64,000 bases of DNA from an uncultured Rhodospirillales bacterium (GTDB lineage Bacteria > Pseudomonadota > Alphaproteobacteria > Rhodospirillales > UBA2165), in the NCBI GenBank assembly GCA_913055735.1, contig CAJXKD010000002.1:310001-374000 (forward strand), written 5' to 3'. This document shows positions 1 to 8,242 of the stretch, piece after piece. A model generated the notes under the pieces. That model was not told where the DNA came from and made no database searches. It saw nothing but the letters and a program-made list of their open reading frames with translations. The position numbers and the translations under genes were made by a program. The first letter of the stretch is position 1. Each line of letters opens with the position of its first letter.

Positions 1-129
1 CCAGAGTTCCCGCTTGGCGACCTTGCCGCCGTTCTCTTCGATAACCGCGGTAAAACTGTCCGCGAGTGCTTCGACCTGGGGGCCGGATACGTCTTGTCGC
101 GCGATAAACACGCTTTCGTAGAAAGCCAC
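1..129 (-). CDS. rpsF: 30S ribosomal protein S6, N-terminal part (cut by window edge)
   Basis: The first 43 codons of ribosomal protein S6, a small-subunit protein that binds 16S rRNA as a dimer with S18. The visible N-terminus ([14 protein letters not shown], then [14 protein letters not shown]) is the typical alphaproteobacterial S6 beginning. The start is a GTG at 129, with GGAG seven bases upstream; an ATT precedes it in frame and no ATG is available. The gene runs off the left edge, so rpsR and rplI, which usually follow, cannot be seen. It is divergent from fabD, a common alphaproteobacterial arrangement. Confidence 0.9.
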   Translation of the reverse strand, partial: MAFYESVFIARQDVSGPQVEALADSFTAVIEENGGKVAKRELW

Positions 130-459
130 AATGTGTCTCCTTCCGGATTTTCTCTTCCCGCCTCGGCGCCTTTAGGACCTGAAAAGGTTCGCTAAAGAGC
201 CCCTTACGGGCATAGCCAAACCGGCCGGTAACCGGACTGGCAAGGAGGTGAAGGCGCGCACTATACACATATGCGGCAACCGTGCAAGCGGCGGATTACT
301 GCGGCTAAAGGGTTTCGGAGCGATGGCCGGAAGTGGCCCGCGGAATGGCATGAAAACAGCCCGTGAGGCCGCGCTTGACTCCCGATGATGGGCGGGTATC
401 ACTTGGCCGCAAGGGCCCGCTCGAGGCCTCGTCTCGGCATCAATCACACAAGATACACC
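130..459. promoter_or_regulatory. rpsF-fabD divergent intergenic region with a hairpin
   Basis: 330 bases without a credible gene; short ORFs overlapping it have no family resemblance. It must hold both divergent promoters, but I could not fix a convincing -35/-10 pair. The clearest structure is an imperfect inverted repeat at 170-197: CTTTAG pairs with CTAAAG and ACCT with AGGT, with a small asymmetric internal loop. On the rpsF strand it sits in the 5' leader about 40 bases before the start codon, where S6:S18 autoregulatory leaders occur in other bacteria. The CCG bulge expected of that motif is not obvious, so autoregulation is only a possibility. Confidence 0.35.
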
Positions 460-1404
460 ATGGCAACGCGTTCCTTTGTATTTCCCGGCCAGGGATCCCA
501 AGCCGTCGGCATGGGCCAGGATCTGGCCGAAGCCTTCCCCGAGGCCCGCTATACCTTTGAAGAGCTCGATGACGCTCTCGGCCAGCGGCTCTCCAAGATC
601 ATGTTCGAGGGGCCGGAAAGCGACCTTACCTTGACGGAAAACGCCCAGCCGGCGCTAATGGCCGTCAGTTTGGCCGTAATGCGGGTCTTGGAGAAGGAGG
701 CCGGCCTCAAGGTCGGCGATGCCTGCTCCTTTGTTGCCGGCCATTCTCTGGGCGAGTATTCGGCGCTAACGGCTGCGGGGGCTTTTGGCTTCGCCGACGC
801 CGCCCGGGCGCTAAAAGCGCGCGGTCAGGCCATGCAACAGGCTGTGCCGGTCGGCGAGGGGGCAATGGCGGCGCTGCTGGGTGCCGAACTCGACCAGGCC
901 GAATCCATTGCCGAGCGGGCGGCCCAGGGTGAGGTCTGCACGGCGGCGAACGACAACGGGCCGGGGCAGATCGTGCTGTCCGGGGCAACCGCCGCCATCG
1001 AACGTGCCGTCGAAATTGCGACGCAAGAAGGTGTACGCCGCAGCGTTATCCTGCCGGTCAGCGCGCCGTTTCATTGTGCCATGATGGCACCTGCTGCCGA
1101 TGTCATGGCCGATGTACTGGCAAAAATCGATGTTCAAGTGCCGGCTGTGCCGGTGGTGGCCAACGTGACGGCCGAGGCGGTGGACGATCCCGATGAGATT
1201 CGCCGGTTGCTGGTCGAGCAGGTAACGTCACGCGTGCGCTGGCGCGAATGTGTGCTCTATATGAAGGATCACGGCGTCGATACGATTGTCGAGGTGGGCG
1301 CGGGCAAGGTGCTTACCGGTTTGGCGCGGCGAATCGATCGCGATCTCAACGGCGTTTCAGTGCAAACACCGGCAGATATTGAGGCGTTCATCAAAACCCT
1401 CTAA
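460..1404 (+). CDS. fabD: Malonyl-CoA:ACP transacylase
   Basis: Moves malonyl groups from CoA to acyl carrier protein, supplying the extender unit for cytosolic type II fatty-acid synthesis. The 314-residue protein opens with the family signature FPGQGSQ (residues 8-14), carries the nucleophile elbow GHSLGEYSAL with Ser96, and has the catalytic His205 in APFHCAMM. An upstream in-frame ATG at 385 would add 25 residues unlike any FabD; the ATG at 460 gives the standard N-terminus MATRSFVFPGQ, so it is chosen. It is first in a fabD-fabG-acpP-fabF cluster, with fabG 60 bases downstream. Confidence 0.96.
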   Translation: MATRSFVFPGQGSQAVGMGQDLAEAFPEARYTFEELDDALGQRLSKIMFEGPESDLTLTENAQPALMAVSLAVMRVLEKEAGLKVGDACSFVAGHSLGEYSALTAAGAFGFADAARALKARGQAMQQAVPVGEGAMAALLGAELDQAESIAERAAQGEVCTAANDNGPGQIVLSGATAAIERAVEIATQEGVRRSVILPVSAPFHCAMMAPAADVMADVLAKIDVQVPAVPVVANVTAEAVDDPDEIRRLLVEQVTSRVRWRECVLYMKDHGVDTIVEVGAGKVLTGLARRIDRDLNGVSVQTPADIEAFIKTL

Positions 1405-1425
1405 CTCTTCTTCGAGAAGGCCTAT

Positions 1426-1454
1426 TATTTAACGAAGCGCGTATTTAACGAAGC
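1426..1454 (+). repeat. 13-bp perfect direct repeat, period 16, before fabG
   Basis: TATTTAACGAAGC occurs at 1426-1438 and again at 1442-1454, in the 60-base gap between fabD and fabG, ending ten bases before the fabG start codon. The repeat period of 16 is not a full helical turn multiple. It is AT-richer than its flanks. Whether it is an operator, a duplication scar or neutral cannot be decided from one sequence. Confidence 0.6.
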
Positions 1455-1464
1455 ACAGGGCGGT

Positions 1465-2202
1465 ATGTTCGAATTATCGGAAAAACGAGCGTTGGTAACC
1501 GGAGCGTCCGGTGGTATCGGCGCGTCGATTGCGCGTCATCTTCATCGGCAAGGCGCGACGGTGGCATTGTCGGGCACCCGTACAGAGGCGCTGGAAGCGC
1601 TTGCCGGGGAACTCGGGGAGGGGACCCACGTGGTTGCCAGCAATCTGCGCGATGCCGACGGGCCACAGCAGCTGGTCAGCGATACCGAAGGTGCCATGGG
1701 GGGCATCGACATTCTGATCAACAATGCCGGGATTACCCGCGACAACCTCGCCATGCGTCTCAAGGACGAGGATTGGCAAGAGGTATTGGACGTCAATTTG
1801 ACGGCATCTTTCAAGCTGTCGCGTGCCGTCCTGCGTGGCATGATGAAACAACGCTGGGGCCGAATCATCGGGATTACGTCGATCGTTGGGGTGACGGGAA
1901 ACCCGGGACAGGCGAACTACGCGGCGTCTAAGGCCGGCATGATCGGTATGTCGAAATCTCTGGCGGCCGAGGTCGCGAGCCGTGGGATCACGGTAAATTG
2001 TATCGCGCCGGGCTTTATCGTGACGGCGATGACCGACGCATTGAACGACGACCAAAAGGGAGGTCTGACCGAGCGAATTCCGGCGGGACGGCTCGGTGAA
2101 CCTGATGATATCGGCGCCGCCGCCGCATTTTTGGCAAGCGATGAAGCGTCCTATATCACCGGCCAGACACTCCACGTGAACGGCGGAATGGCAATGATCT
2201 AG
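1465..2202 (+). CDS. fabG: 3-oxoacyl-ACP reductase
   Basis: NADPH-dependent reduction of 3-oxoacyl-ACP to 3-hydroxyacyl-ACP, the first reductive step of each fatty-acid elongation cycle. The 245-residue protein is a classical short-chain dehydrogenase: cofactor motif TGASGGIG (residues 12-19), NNAG at 86-89, and the catalytic Ser139, Tyr152 and Lys156 (NYAASKAG). The C-terminus ITGQTLHVNGGMAMI is typical of FabG rather than other SDRs. AGGG lies close before the ATG. It lies between fabD and acpP, which supports the specific assignment. Confidence 0.95.
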   Translation: MFELSEKRALVTGASGGIGASIARHLHRQGATVALSGTRTEALEALAGELGEGTHVVASNLRDADGPQQLVSDTEGAMGGIDILINNAGITRDNLAMRLKDEDWQEVLDVNLTASFKLSRAVLRGMMKQRWGRIIGITSIVGVTGNPGQANYAASKAGMIGMSKSLAAEVASRGITVNCIAPGFIVTAMTDALNDDQKGGLTERIPAGRLGEPDDIGAAAAFLASDEASYITGQTLHVNGGMAMI

Positions 2203-2375
2203 TAGCCGGTTTTTGCGTCTTTTAGGCGCTCGTCTGGGGCGCTAGTCATTGCCAAGAAAGTGTGTTAGGAACGGGCGACTTTCCACCGAGTCAGGGGGGA
2301 TAATTCGTTTCTAACCGGCGGAAGTGAAAGAACTCTAACGATCAATTATCGACAACGAAATCGAGGTATAAGCGG

Positions 2376-2612
2376 ATGAGTGATGATATTGCCACGCGCG
2401 TAAAGGGCATTATTGTCGAACACCTTGGGGTGGAAGAGGACAAAGTGACGGATACGGCCAGCTTCATCGACGACCTAGGCGCCGATAGTTTGGACACCGT
2501 CGAGCTCGTGATGGCGTTCGAAGAAGAATTCGGCTGTGAAATTCCGGACGACGCTGCTGAAAAGATTTTGACGGTTAAGGACGCCGTCGACTTCCTGTCC
2601 TCACAACAATAA
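2376..2612 (+). CDS. acpP: Acyl carrier protein
   Basis: The 78-residue carrier of growing fatty acyl chains, modified with 4'-phosphopantetheine. The attachment serine is Ser38 in the invariant DSLDTVEL motif, and the protein is strongly acidic as expected. GAGG lies upstream of the ATG. The 173-base gap after fabG probably holds a separate acpP promoter; a GATAAT at 2299-2304 is a possible -10, but its -35 is poor. acpP is usually expressed above its neighbours, consistent with an own promoter and with the hairpin that follows. Confidence 0.97.
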   Translation: MSDDIATRVKGIIVEHLGVEEDKVTDTASFIDDLGADSLDTVELVMAFEEEFGCEIPDDAAEKILTVKDAVDFLSSQQ

Positions 2613-2641
2613 AATCCATTGTTCCAGAATTGACGATCGGT

Positions 2642-2660
2642 GCCGGCGGTTTTCGCCGGC
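2642..2660 (+). terminator. Hairpin between acpP and fabF (possible attenuator)
   Basis: A perfect 7-bp GC stem, GCCGGCG against CGCCGGC, with loop GTTTT, lies 29 bases after the acpP stop and 39 bases before the fabF start. It lacks a downstream T run, so it is more likely an mRNA-stabilising 3' structure or partial attenuator that lets acpP transcript exceed fabF transcript than a full intrinsic terminator. Confidence 0.4.
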
Positions 2661-2699
2661 TTACCGAAACAACACGGACGAACAAGACGCCCAAGAATC

Positions 2700-3974
2700 A
2701 TGAGACGTGTGGTCGTTACAGGTGTCGGACTTGTTACGCCGCTTGGCTGCGGCACCGAGGTGACGTGGAAACGCCTGATCGAAGGTCGATCGGGCATTAA
2801 GCCGATCACCTCTTTCGATGTGTCCGATATTTCGGCAAAGATCGCCGGACTGATTCCCAAACCGGAAAACGGCAGTGCCGGCGACGATGGCATTTTCGTT
2901 GCCGAGGATTGGGTTTCCACCAAGGATCAACGGCGCATGGACGAGTTTATCGTCTATGGTCTGGCCGCTGCCCAAATGGCTGTCGAGGATTCGGGCTGGA
3001 TGCCGAGCGACGAGGAAAGCCTCGAAAGGACCGGGGTGCTCATCGGGTCGGGTATCGGCGGTTTGCAGGAGATCGCCAAAGGGGCCATTACGGTCCACGA
3101 AGGTAATGTCCGCAAGCTTAGCCCCTTTTTCATCCCTTCCAGTTTGATCAATTTGGTTTCGGGGCACGTCTCGATCCGATACGGGTTCAAAGGTCCCAAC
3201 CACGCGGTTGTGACGGCCTGTTCGACGGGCGCGCATGCGATCGGCGATGCCGCGCGTATGATCATGCTCGACGACGCCGACGTCATGGTTTGCGGTGGTG
3301 CTGAGGCGGCGGTATGCCGTCTGGGGATGGCCGGTTTTGCGCAAGCTCGCGCCCTGTCGACTAATTTCAATGAGACTCCGGAGAAAGCGTCACGGCCTTG
3401 GGACAAGGACCGGGATGGTTTCGTTATGGGTGAGGGGGCCGGAATCTTGGTGCTCGAGGAATTCGAGCATGCCAAGAAACGCGGTGCAAAAATCTATGCC
3501 GAAGTCGTTGGCTACGGTTTGTCCGGGGATGCCCATCACATCACGGCACCGGCCGAGGACGGCAACGGCGGTTTCCGGGCCATGCGGGCGGCACTGAAAC
3601 GGGCGGCACTCGATCCTTCGGAGATCGACTATGTGAACGCTCACGGGACGTCCACGCCGTTGGGCGACGAGATCGAGCATAATGCGGTGAAGCGGCTGTT
3701 CGGCAATGCCGCGAGCAGCATTGCCATGTCGTCGACCAAGTCGTCCATCGGGCACCTGCTTGGCGCCGCGGGTGCTGTCGAAGCGATCTTCGGGATTCTC
3801 GCCATTCAGAACGATGTCGTTCCGCCGACGTTGAATCTCGATAACCCATCGGATGGCTGTGACCTTAATCTCGTGCCCCACGAGGCACAGGAGCGGCCGG
3901 TCAATACAGTGCTGTCCAATTCCTTCGGGTTTGGCGGCACGAACGCGACCATTATCCTGTCGCAGGTTTCCTAG
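2700..3974 (+). CDS. fabF: 3-oxoacyl-ACP synthase II
   Basis: Condenses malonyl-ACP with acyl-ACP to extend the fatty chain. The 424-residue protein begins MRRVVVTGVGLVTPLG, the standard KAS II start. The active-site Cys174 is in VTACSTGAH; the two catalytic histidines are in HGTSTPLGD and SSIGHLLGAAG; the C-terminal SNSFGFGGTNA loop is intact. An in-frame ATG at 2640 would add 20 atypical residues encoded across the preceding hairpin, so the ATG at 2700 is preferred. mltG follows after six bases, so the two are surely co-transcribed. Confidence 0.96.
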   Translation: MRRVVVTGVGLVTPLGCGTEVTWKRLIEGRSGIKPITSFDVSDISAKIAGLIPKPENGSAGDDGIFVAEDWVSTKDQRRMDEFIVYGLAAAQMAVEDSGWMPSDEESLERTGVLIGSGIGGLQEIAKGAITVHEGNVRKLSPFFIPSSLINLVSGHVSIRYGFKGPNHAVVTACSTGAHAIGDAARMIMLDDADVMVCGGAEAAVCRLGMAGFAQARALSTNFNETPEKASRPWDKDRDGFVMGEGAGILVLEEFEHAKKRGAKIYAEVVGYGLSGDAHHITAPAEDGNGGFRAMRAALKRAALDPSEIDYVNAHGTSTPLGDEIEHNAVKRLFGNAASSIAMSSTKSSIGHLLGAAGAVEAIFGILAIQNDVVPPTLNLDNPSDGCDLNLVPHEAQERPVNTVLSNSFGFGGTNATIILSQVS

Positions 3975-3980
3975 GAGACG

Positions 3981-4967
3981 ATGGCCCGGGCGATACGCTG
4001 GATCGGAGTAGTTCTGTTTCTGGCAATCGCGGTTGCTGGCGCTGCAGGTGGATGGGTCTATTCCGAGTATGTCCGCCCCGGCCCCACCACCGTTGAAACG
4101 GTGGTGATTGTCGAACGGGGCGCTGGAATCTCAGGAATTGGAGCGGTGTTGGCGCGTGAAGGAGTTATCAGCAACCCTCTCGTGTTCCGTATCGCATTGC
4201 GCGTCTTCGCACGCGATAAGACGTTGAAGGCCGGCGAGTATGCCTTCGCTGCCGGCGCCAGTCAGCGCGATGTCGTCGACTTGCTGGACAGTGGCAAGAC
4301 CGTCGTGCGCCGGCTTACGATCGCCGAAGGGCTGACCACGGCTGAAATTCTCGACCTGGTATCCATTGCCGAAGGGCTTACGGGCCCGGTTCCGGATGGT
4401 GTCGGAGAGGGAAGCCTGCTTCCAGAAACCTATCACTTTTCCTATGGCGATAGCCGCATCGATCTCGTCCGGCGCATGCAAGACGGGATGCGCGAGATGG
4501 TGGCGGCCGCGTGGGCGATACGAGCGCCCGACTTACCTCTATCGGGGCCCGAGGAAGCGGTAATTCTGGCATCGATCATCGAAAAGGAAACCGGTCGAGC
4601 GGACGAACGTGGCAGGATTGCCGGCGTGTTCATCAACCGGCTTCGACGCGGCATGCGGCTGCAATCCGATCCAACGGTGGTTTACGGCGTTGCAGACGGG
4701 AAAGGCGCATTAGGACGGGCGCTGACGCGATCCGATCTTCAGTCTCGCACGCCTTACAATACCTACGTCATCGATGGCCTACCGCCGACGGCCATATGCA
4801 ATCCCGGCAGCGCGTCGTTGGAGGCGGCGGTTCAACCGGCGGCGACAGGCGATCTGTATTTCGTCGCTGACGGTGATGGCGGGCATGTTTTTGCCAGGAC
4901 GCTTCGGGAGCACAATGCCAATGTTGCGCGGTGGCGCAAGCTGCAGCGCGAACAGAATCAACAATAG
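3981..4967 (+). CDS. mltG: Endolytic murein transglycosylase MltG
   Basis: Inner-membrane YceG/MltG protein that cleaves nascent peptidoglycan glycan strands and is thought to end their elongation. Residues 7-27 form a single N-terminal membrane segment, leaving the rest periplasmic. The catalytic glutamate is Glu201 in ASIIEKETGR; LQSDPTVVYG and the PYNTYVIDGLPPTAICNPG stretch are both characteristic. At 328 residues it is of normal size. Following fabF directly is the order seen in many alphaproteobacteria (E. coli has pabC in between). Confidence 0.95.
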   Translation: MARAIRWIGVVLFLAIAVAGAAGGWVYSEYVRPGPTTVETVVIVERGAGISGIGAVLAREGVISNPLVFRIALRVFARDKTLKAGEYAFAAGASQRDVVDLLDSGKTVVRRLTIAEGLTTAEILDLVSIAEGLTGPVPDGVGEGSLLPETYHFSYGDSRIDLVRRMQDGMREMVAAAWAIRAPDLPLSGPEEAVILASIIEKETGRADERGRIAGVFINRLRRGMRLQSDPTVVYGVADGKGALGRALTRSDLQSRTPYNTYVIDGLPPTAICNPGSASLEAAVQPAATGDLYFVADGDGGHVFARTLREHNANVARWRKLQREQNQQ

Positions 4968-4995
4968 CCAAGCGGTTGTAACTTAGCTTCCGCGC

Positions 4996-5772
4996 CTATT
5001 CCTTGCGGGGAAGGGTGGCGAAAAAACGGTCGGTCAGCGATGGTGGCAGGGCGGATACAAGAAGCACCAACGCATAAAATCTCAATGGGAACGCGATCCG
5101 TGCCCGGTTGCGTGCGATGCCGCGAAGGATAATCCGCGCCGCGCGGCCGCTATCCATGATCAACGGCATGTCGAACCGATTGGCTGCGGTGATCCTCGAG
5201 TGGACGAAACCGGGGCAGATCACGGAGACCCCGACGCCGTCACCACTCAGCACGCCCCGCAATCCTTCGCCATAAAGCCGGACCCAAGCTTTGGAGGCGG
5301 CATAGGCCGGCGCGCTCGGCAATCCTCTGAAAGCGGCGAGCGAGGACATCAACGCGATTTGGCCCGATTGCCGTTCCCGCATTCTCGGTGCGATGGGCGC
5401 GACAGTATTGTAGACGCCATCTATATTGATGGCGCGAATTCGCTGCTCCCGCTCCTTTGTCGATTCCGCGCCGGACGTATCTCCGGATACGCCCGCATTT
5501 GCGATGACGAGGTCGAGCAGGGATCTATCGTCGGCCTCGGTGATCCAATCGTGCATCTGTTGGGCTTCGGCTACGTCGATTTCCGCGGTTTCGACATCCG
5601 CGCCTTTTTCAATGCAGCTTGCCGCAACCTCGGCTAGACGTGCCGCATTGCGGCCCGAAAGAAACAGGCGCACGCCGGGGGCCGCATAGGCTTCGGCGAG
5701 TGCCGCACCAATTCCGCTCGATGCACCGGTGATGAGGATCGAATTGAACTGCCGGGCCATGTGTATATGCAT
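4996..5772 (-). CDS. Short-chain dehydrogenase/reductase
   Basis: A classical SDR with all catalytic elements: cofactor loop TGASSGIG near the N-terminus, NAG in the middle, and Ser plus YAASK for the active site. A hydrophobic C-terminal stretch (FYALVLLVSALPPSL) suggests membrane association, as in related SDRs that act on lipids. Substrate is unknown. Two starts are possible, the ATG at 5772 (AGG a few bases upstream) and the ATG at 5760. It is transcribed against the surrounding mltG-yicC genes and diverges from yicC with 84 bases between, so it looks inserted into an otherwise conserved order. Confidence 0.85.
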   Translation of the reverse strand: MHIHMARQFNSILITGASSGIGAALAEAYAAPGVRLFLSGRNAARLAEVAASCIEKGADVETAEIDVAEAQQMHDWITEADDRSLLDLVIANAGVSGDTSGAESTKEREQRIRAINIDGVYNTVAPIAPRMRERQSGQIALMSSLAAFRGLPSAPAYAASKAWVRLYGEGLRGVLSGDGVGVSVICPGFVHSRITAANRFDMPLIMDSGRAARIILRGIARNRARIAFPLRFYALVLLVSALPPSLTDRFFATLPRKE

Positions 5773-5856
5773 AGGGGCCTTTGTGGCGTGCTGTCCAGCT
5801 TGTTGCACGTTGGTGGCGGCGGTATAAAGTCGGCTGATATCAGACAGGGGGCGCTT

Positions 5857-6750
5857 TTGCCGATATCCAGCATGACCGGGTTCGCCCGGGCCGAAGGAAC
5901 CGTAGGGAGATTTACATGGAGCTGGGAGTGCAAGAGCGTTAATGGGCGTGGTCTGGAAATTCGCTGTCGCCTCCCGCAGGGCAGCGAAGAGCTCGAGATA
6001 CCTGCAAAAGCATTGGTTGCGAAGAAATTCAAGCGTGGAAACCTTACCCTAGGACTTACGGTTCGCGAGGAAGGCGGCCGGGCGCAATATGAGATCAATG
6101 AACCTCTCCTGCGCCAGCTGATTGAGACGATCGGGGGGCTGAAAGACAACACGGCGGGCTTTCAACAGCCCAGCCTGGATGGGCTTTTCGCCGTAAAAGG
6201 CGTTGTCGAAGCCGCGGATGGTGCCGACGATCCCGAAGCCAGGAACTTGCTGAAGAAGGCGGCATTGGAGGGGCTTAAACAGGCTTTGTCGGATCTCGCG
6301 AAAATGCGTGATGACGAGGGCAAACGTATCAAGGCCGCCTTGTCGGATCAGTTGGCACAGATCGCGGAACTCTGTGGCCGGGCCGAAGCGACAGCGGAGG
6401 CCCAGCCCGATGCGCTCAAGGCCAAAATTAAATTGCAGTTGGCGGAATTGCTGGACAGCGAATTGCGGGCGTTGCCCGAAGAGCGCATCGCACAGGAGGC
6501 GGCGATCCTTTTGACCAAGGCGGATGTTCGAGAAGAAATCGACCGTCTCGAAGCCCATATCGAGGCGGCAGGTGACCTTCTCTCGGCTGACGATCCCGTC
6601 GGGCGGCGGCTCGATTTCCTATGTCAGGAGTTCAACAGGGAAGCCAACACCATTTGTTCCAAGGCTGCGGATTTGGAACTGACGAATATCGGTCTGGAAT
6701 TGAAAGCGGTGATAGAGCAGTTTCGCGAGCAGGTGCAGAACATTGAATAA
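5857..6750 (+). CDS. yicC: YicC family endoribonuclease
   Basis: YicC-like protein, a family now known as an endoribonuclease in E. coli. The product begins (L)PISSMTGFARAEG, matching the family's SMTGFA signature, and ends with the DUF1732 domain (FLCQEFNREANTICSK). The conserved N-terminus is preceded in frame by TTG at 5857 with AGGGGG upstream, chosen as start. A GTG at 5761 would add an atypical 32-residue tail, and the ATG at 5872 lacks a ribosome site. Its 3' end overlaps gmk by eight bases, so the two are translationally coupled, a standard alphaproteobacterial pair. Confidence 0.9.
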   Translation: MPISSMTGFARAEGTVGRFTWSWECKSVNGRGLEIRCRLPQGSEELEIPAKALVAKKFKRGNLTLGLTVREEGGRAQYEINEPLLRQLIETIGGLKDNTAGFQQPSLDGLFAVKGVVEAADGADDPEARNLLKKAALEGLKQALSDLAKMRDDEGKRIKAALSDQLAQIAELCGRAEATAEAQPDALKAKIKLQLAELLDSELRALPEERIAQEAAILLTKADVREEIDRLEAHIEAAGDLLSADDPVGRRLDFLCQEFNREANTICSKAADLELTNIGLELKAVIEQFREQVQNIE

Positions 6751-7399
6751 CAGCTCATCTTCCCAAGAGATTGCCCGGCGCGGTTTGATGTTGGTTTTGT
6801 CCTCTCCGTCCGGCGCCGGAAAGACGACGATCTCCAGGGCGCTTCTCCAACGTGATCCCAACCTCACACTGTCTATCTCCGCGACGACACGCCCAATGCG
6901 GCCCGGCGAGGTCGACGGTAAGGACTATTTCTTTGTCGATGAAGCCAAGTTCAAGGCGATGATCGAGGGCGGGGAGTTTCTAGAACATGCCTTCGTCTTC
7001 GGCCATCACTATGGCACGCCGCGGGGGCCGGTCGAGGCGGCGTTGGCGGCGGGAACCGATGTCCTGTTCGATATCGACTGGCAAGGCACTCAGCAGTTGG
7101 CCGATGACCAAAAGCTGGGGAAGGATCTGGTCAGTGTCTTTATCCTGCCGCCGAGCACAGCCGAGCTGGAGAAGAGATTGCACACGCGGGCGCAAGATTC
7201 CGAGGAAGTGGTTCGCCAGCGTATGGCCAAAGCAGCGGACGAGATGAGCCATTACGCGGAATACGACTACATCATCGTGAATCGCAACGTCGAGGAGAGC
7301 GTCGCCAGCGTCGACGCAATTTTGCTGGCGGAACGCCTAAAACGGGAACGCCAAATCGGATTGTCCGGTTTCGTCGCAGGGTTACGCGGGAATCCCTGA
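6743..7399 (+). CDS. gmk: Guanylate kinase
   Basis: Phosphorylates GMP to GDP with ATP in the cytosol, feeding GTP and (p)ppGpp pools. The P-loop SSPSGAGKT lies at residues 20-28; the GMP-binding region includes TTRPMRPGEVDGKDYFFVD, and the lid (ARDSEEVVRQR-type) follows near residue 150. Length, 218 residues, is normal. The start overlaps the end of yicC. It is convergent with rsmA, whose stop lies ten bases away, and no clear terminator is seen in that gap. Confidence 0.96.
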   Translation: MNNSSSSQEIARRGLMLVLSSPSGAGKTTISRALLQRDPNLTLSISATTRPMRPGEVDGKDYFFVDEAKFKAMIEGGEFLEHAFVFGHHYGTPRGPVEAALAAGTDVLFDIDWQGTQQLADDQKLGKDLVSVFILPPSTAELEKRLHTRAQDSEEVVRQRMAKAADEMSHYAEYDYIIVNRNVEESVASVDAILLAERLKRERQIGLSGFVAGLRGNP

Positions 7400-7408
7400 C
7401 GGCTCTAG

Positions 7409-8242
7409 CTATTTTGCGGAAATTTTGCGTGCAATTGCACAAAAAGAATCGACCGAAAGCGTTTCTGCCCGTGCCGTCGGATCGATACCCAAAGCCGGGA
7501 AGTCGAGGTCAAACGCGCGCAGCGAGGTCCGCAGCATTTTGCGGCGCTGACCGAATGCGGCGGCGGTTACCTTTTCAAGATCGTCCCATTTAGCCGGTGC
7601 GCGCGGTTCGGCGAGCGGCGTCAGCGTGACGACGGTCGATGTAACCTTTGGGGGCGGGGTGAAGGCTCGTTTGTCGACATTGAACTCCCGCCGGATATCG
7701 CAAAGCCACTGACAAAGGACGCTTAATCGCCCATAGGCCTTGGTCCCAGGTGCCGCCGTCAAGCGGTCCGCAACCTCTTTCTGGAACATCAAGGTCATGC
7801 CTGCAAACGCCGTCGCGTTGCGTAGCCAATTGATCAGCAGCACGGTCGATACGTTATAGGGCAGATTGGCGATGATACGGCGTGGGGAGGCTCCAAGCGC
7901 GGTCACGTCGGTCTTGAGGGCGTCTGCGGCGATAATCTCCAAACGGCCCTGTGCAGACGGCATTAGGTCGCTGATTGCTTGGATGCAGCGTTCGTCCTTT
8001 TCGATAGCGAAAATCTTTTTGGCGTTTGAGCGAAGGAGGGCGCGTGTAAGACCGCCGGGTCCGGGGCCGACTTCAATCACGGTCGTATCCGAAAGATTAC
8101 CGGCACATCGGACGATGCGGTCACAAAGGTTCTGATCAAAAAGGAAGTGCTGCCCGAGGGAATGGCGCGCCGACAGGCCGTATTTGGCGATCACGTCACG
8201 GAGCGGCGGAAGAGAGCCGCTCGATACACTACCTTCGGTCAT
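7409..8242 (-). CDS. rsmA: 16S rRNA (adenine1518-N6/adenine1519-N6) dimethyltransferase
   Basis: KsgA/RsmA dimethylates two adjacent adenines in helix 45 of 16S rRNA during 30S assembly. Recognised by the N-terminal QHFLFDQNL, SAM motif I EVGPGPGGLT, and the catalytic NLPYNVST motif. 277 residues is the usual length. The ATG overlaps the pdxA stop in an ATGA arrangement, giving tight coupling at the 3' end of the lptF-to-rsmA operon. The pdxA-rsmA pair is also conserved in E. coli. Confidence 0.96.
   Translation of the reverse strand: MTEGSVSSGSLPPLRDVIAKYGLSARHSLGQHFLFDQNLCDRIVRCAGNLSDTTVIEVGPGPGGLTRALLRSNAKKIFAIEKDERCIQAISDLMPSAQGRLEIIAADALKTDVTALGASPRRIIANLPYNVSTVLLINWLRNATAFAGMTLMFQKEVADRLTAAPGTKAYGRLSVLCQWLCDIRREFNVDKRAFTPPPKVTSTVVTLTPLAEPRAPAKWDDLEKVTAAAFGQRRKMLRTSLRAFDLDFPALGIDPTARAETLSVDSFCAIARKISAK

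Noticed and set aside
4085..4106. 10-bp inverted repeat CACCACCGTT/AACGGTGGTG in mltG
   Set aside because: Inside coding sequence for a TTVETVV stretch, with only a two-base spacer; probably a by-product of codon choice and not near any transcript end.
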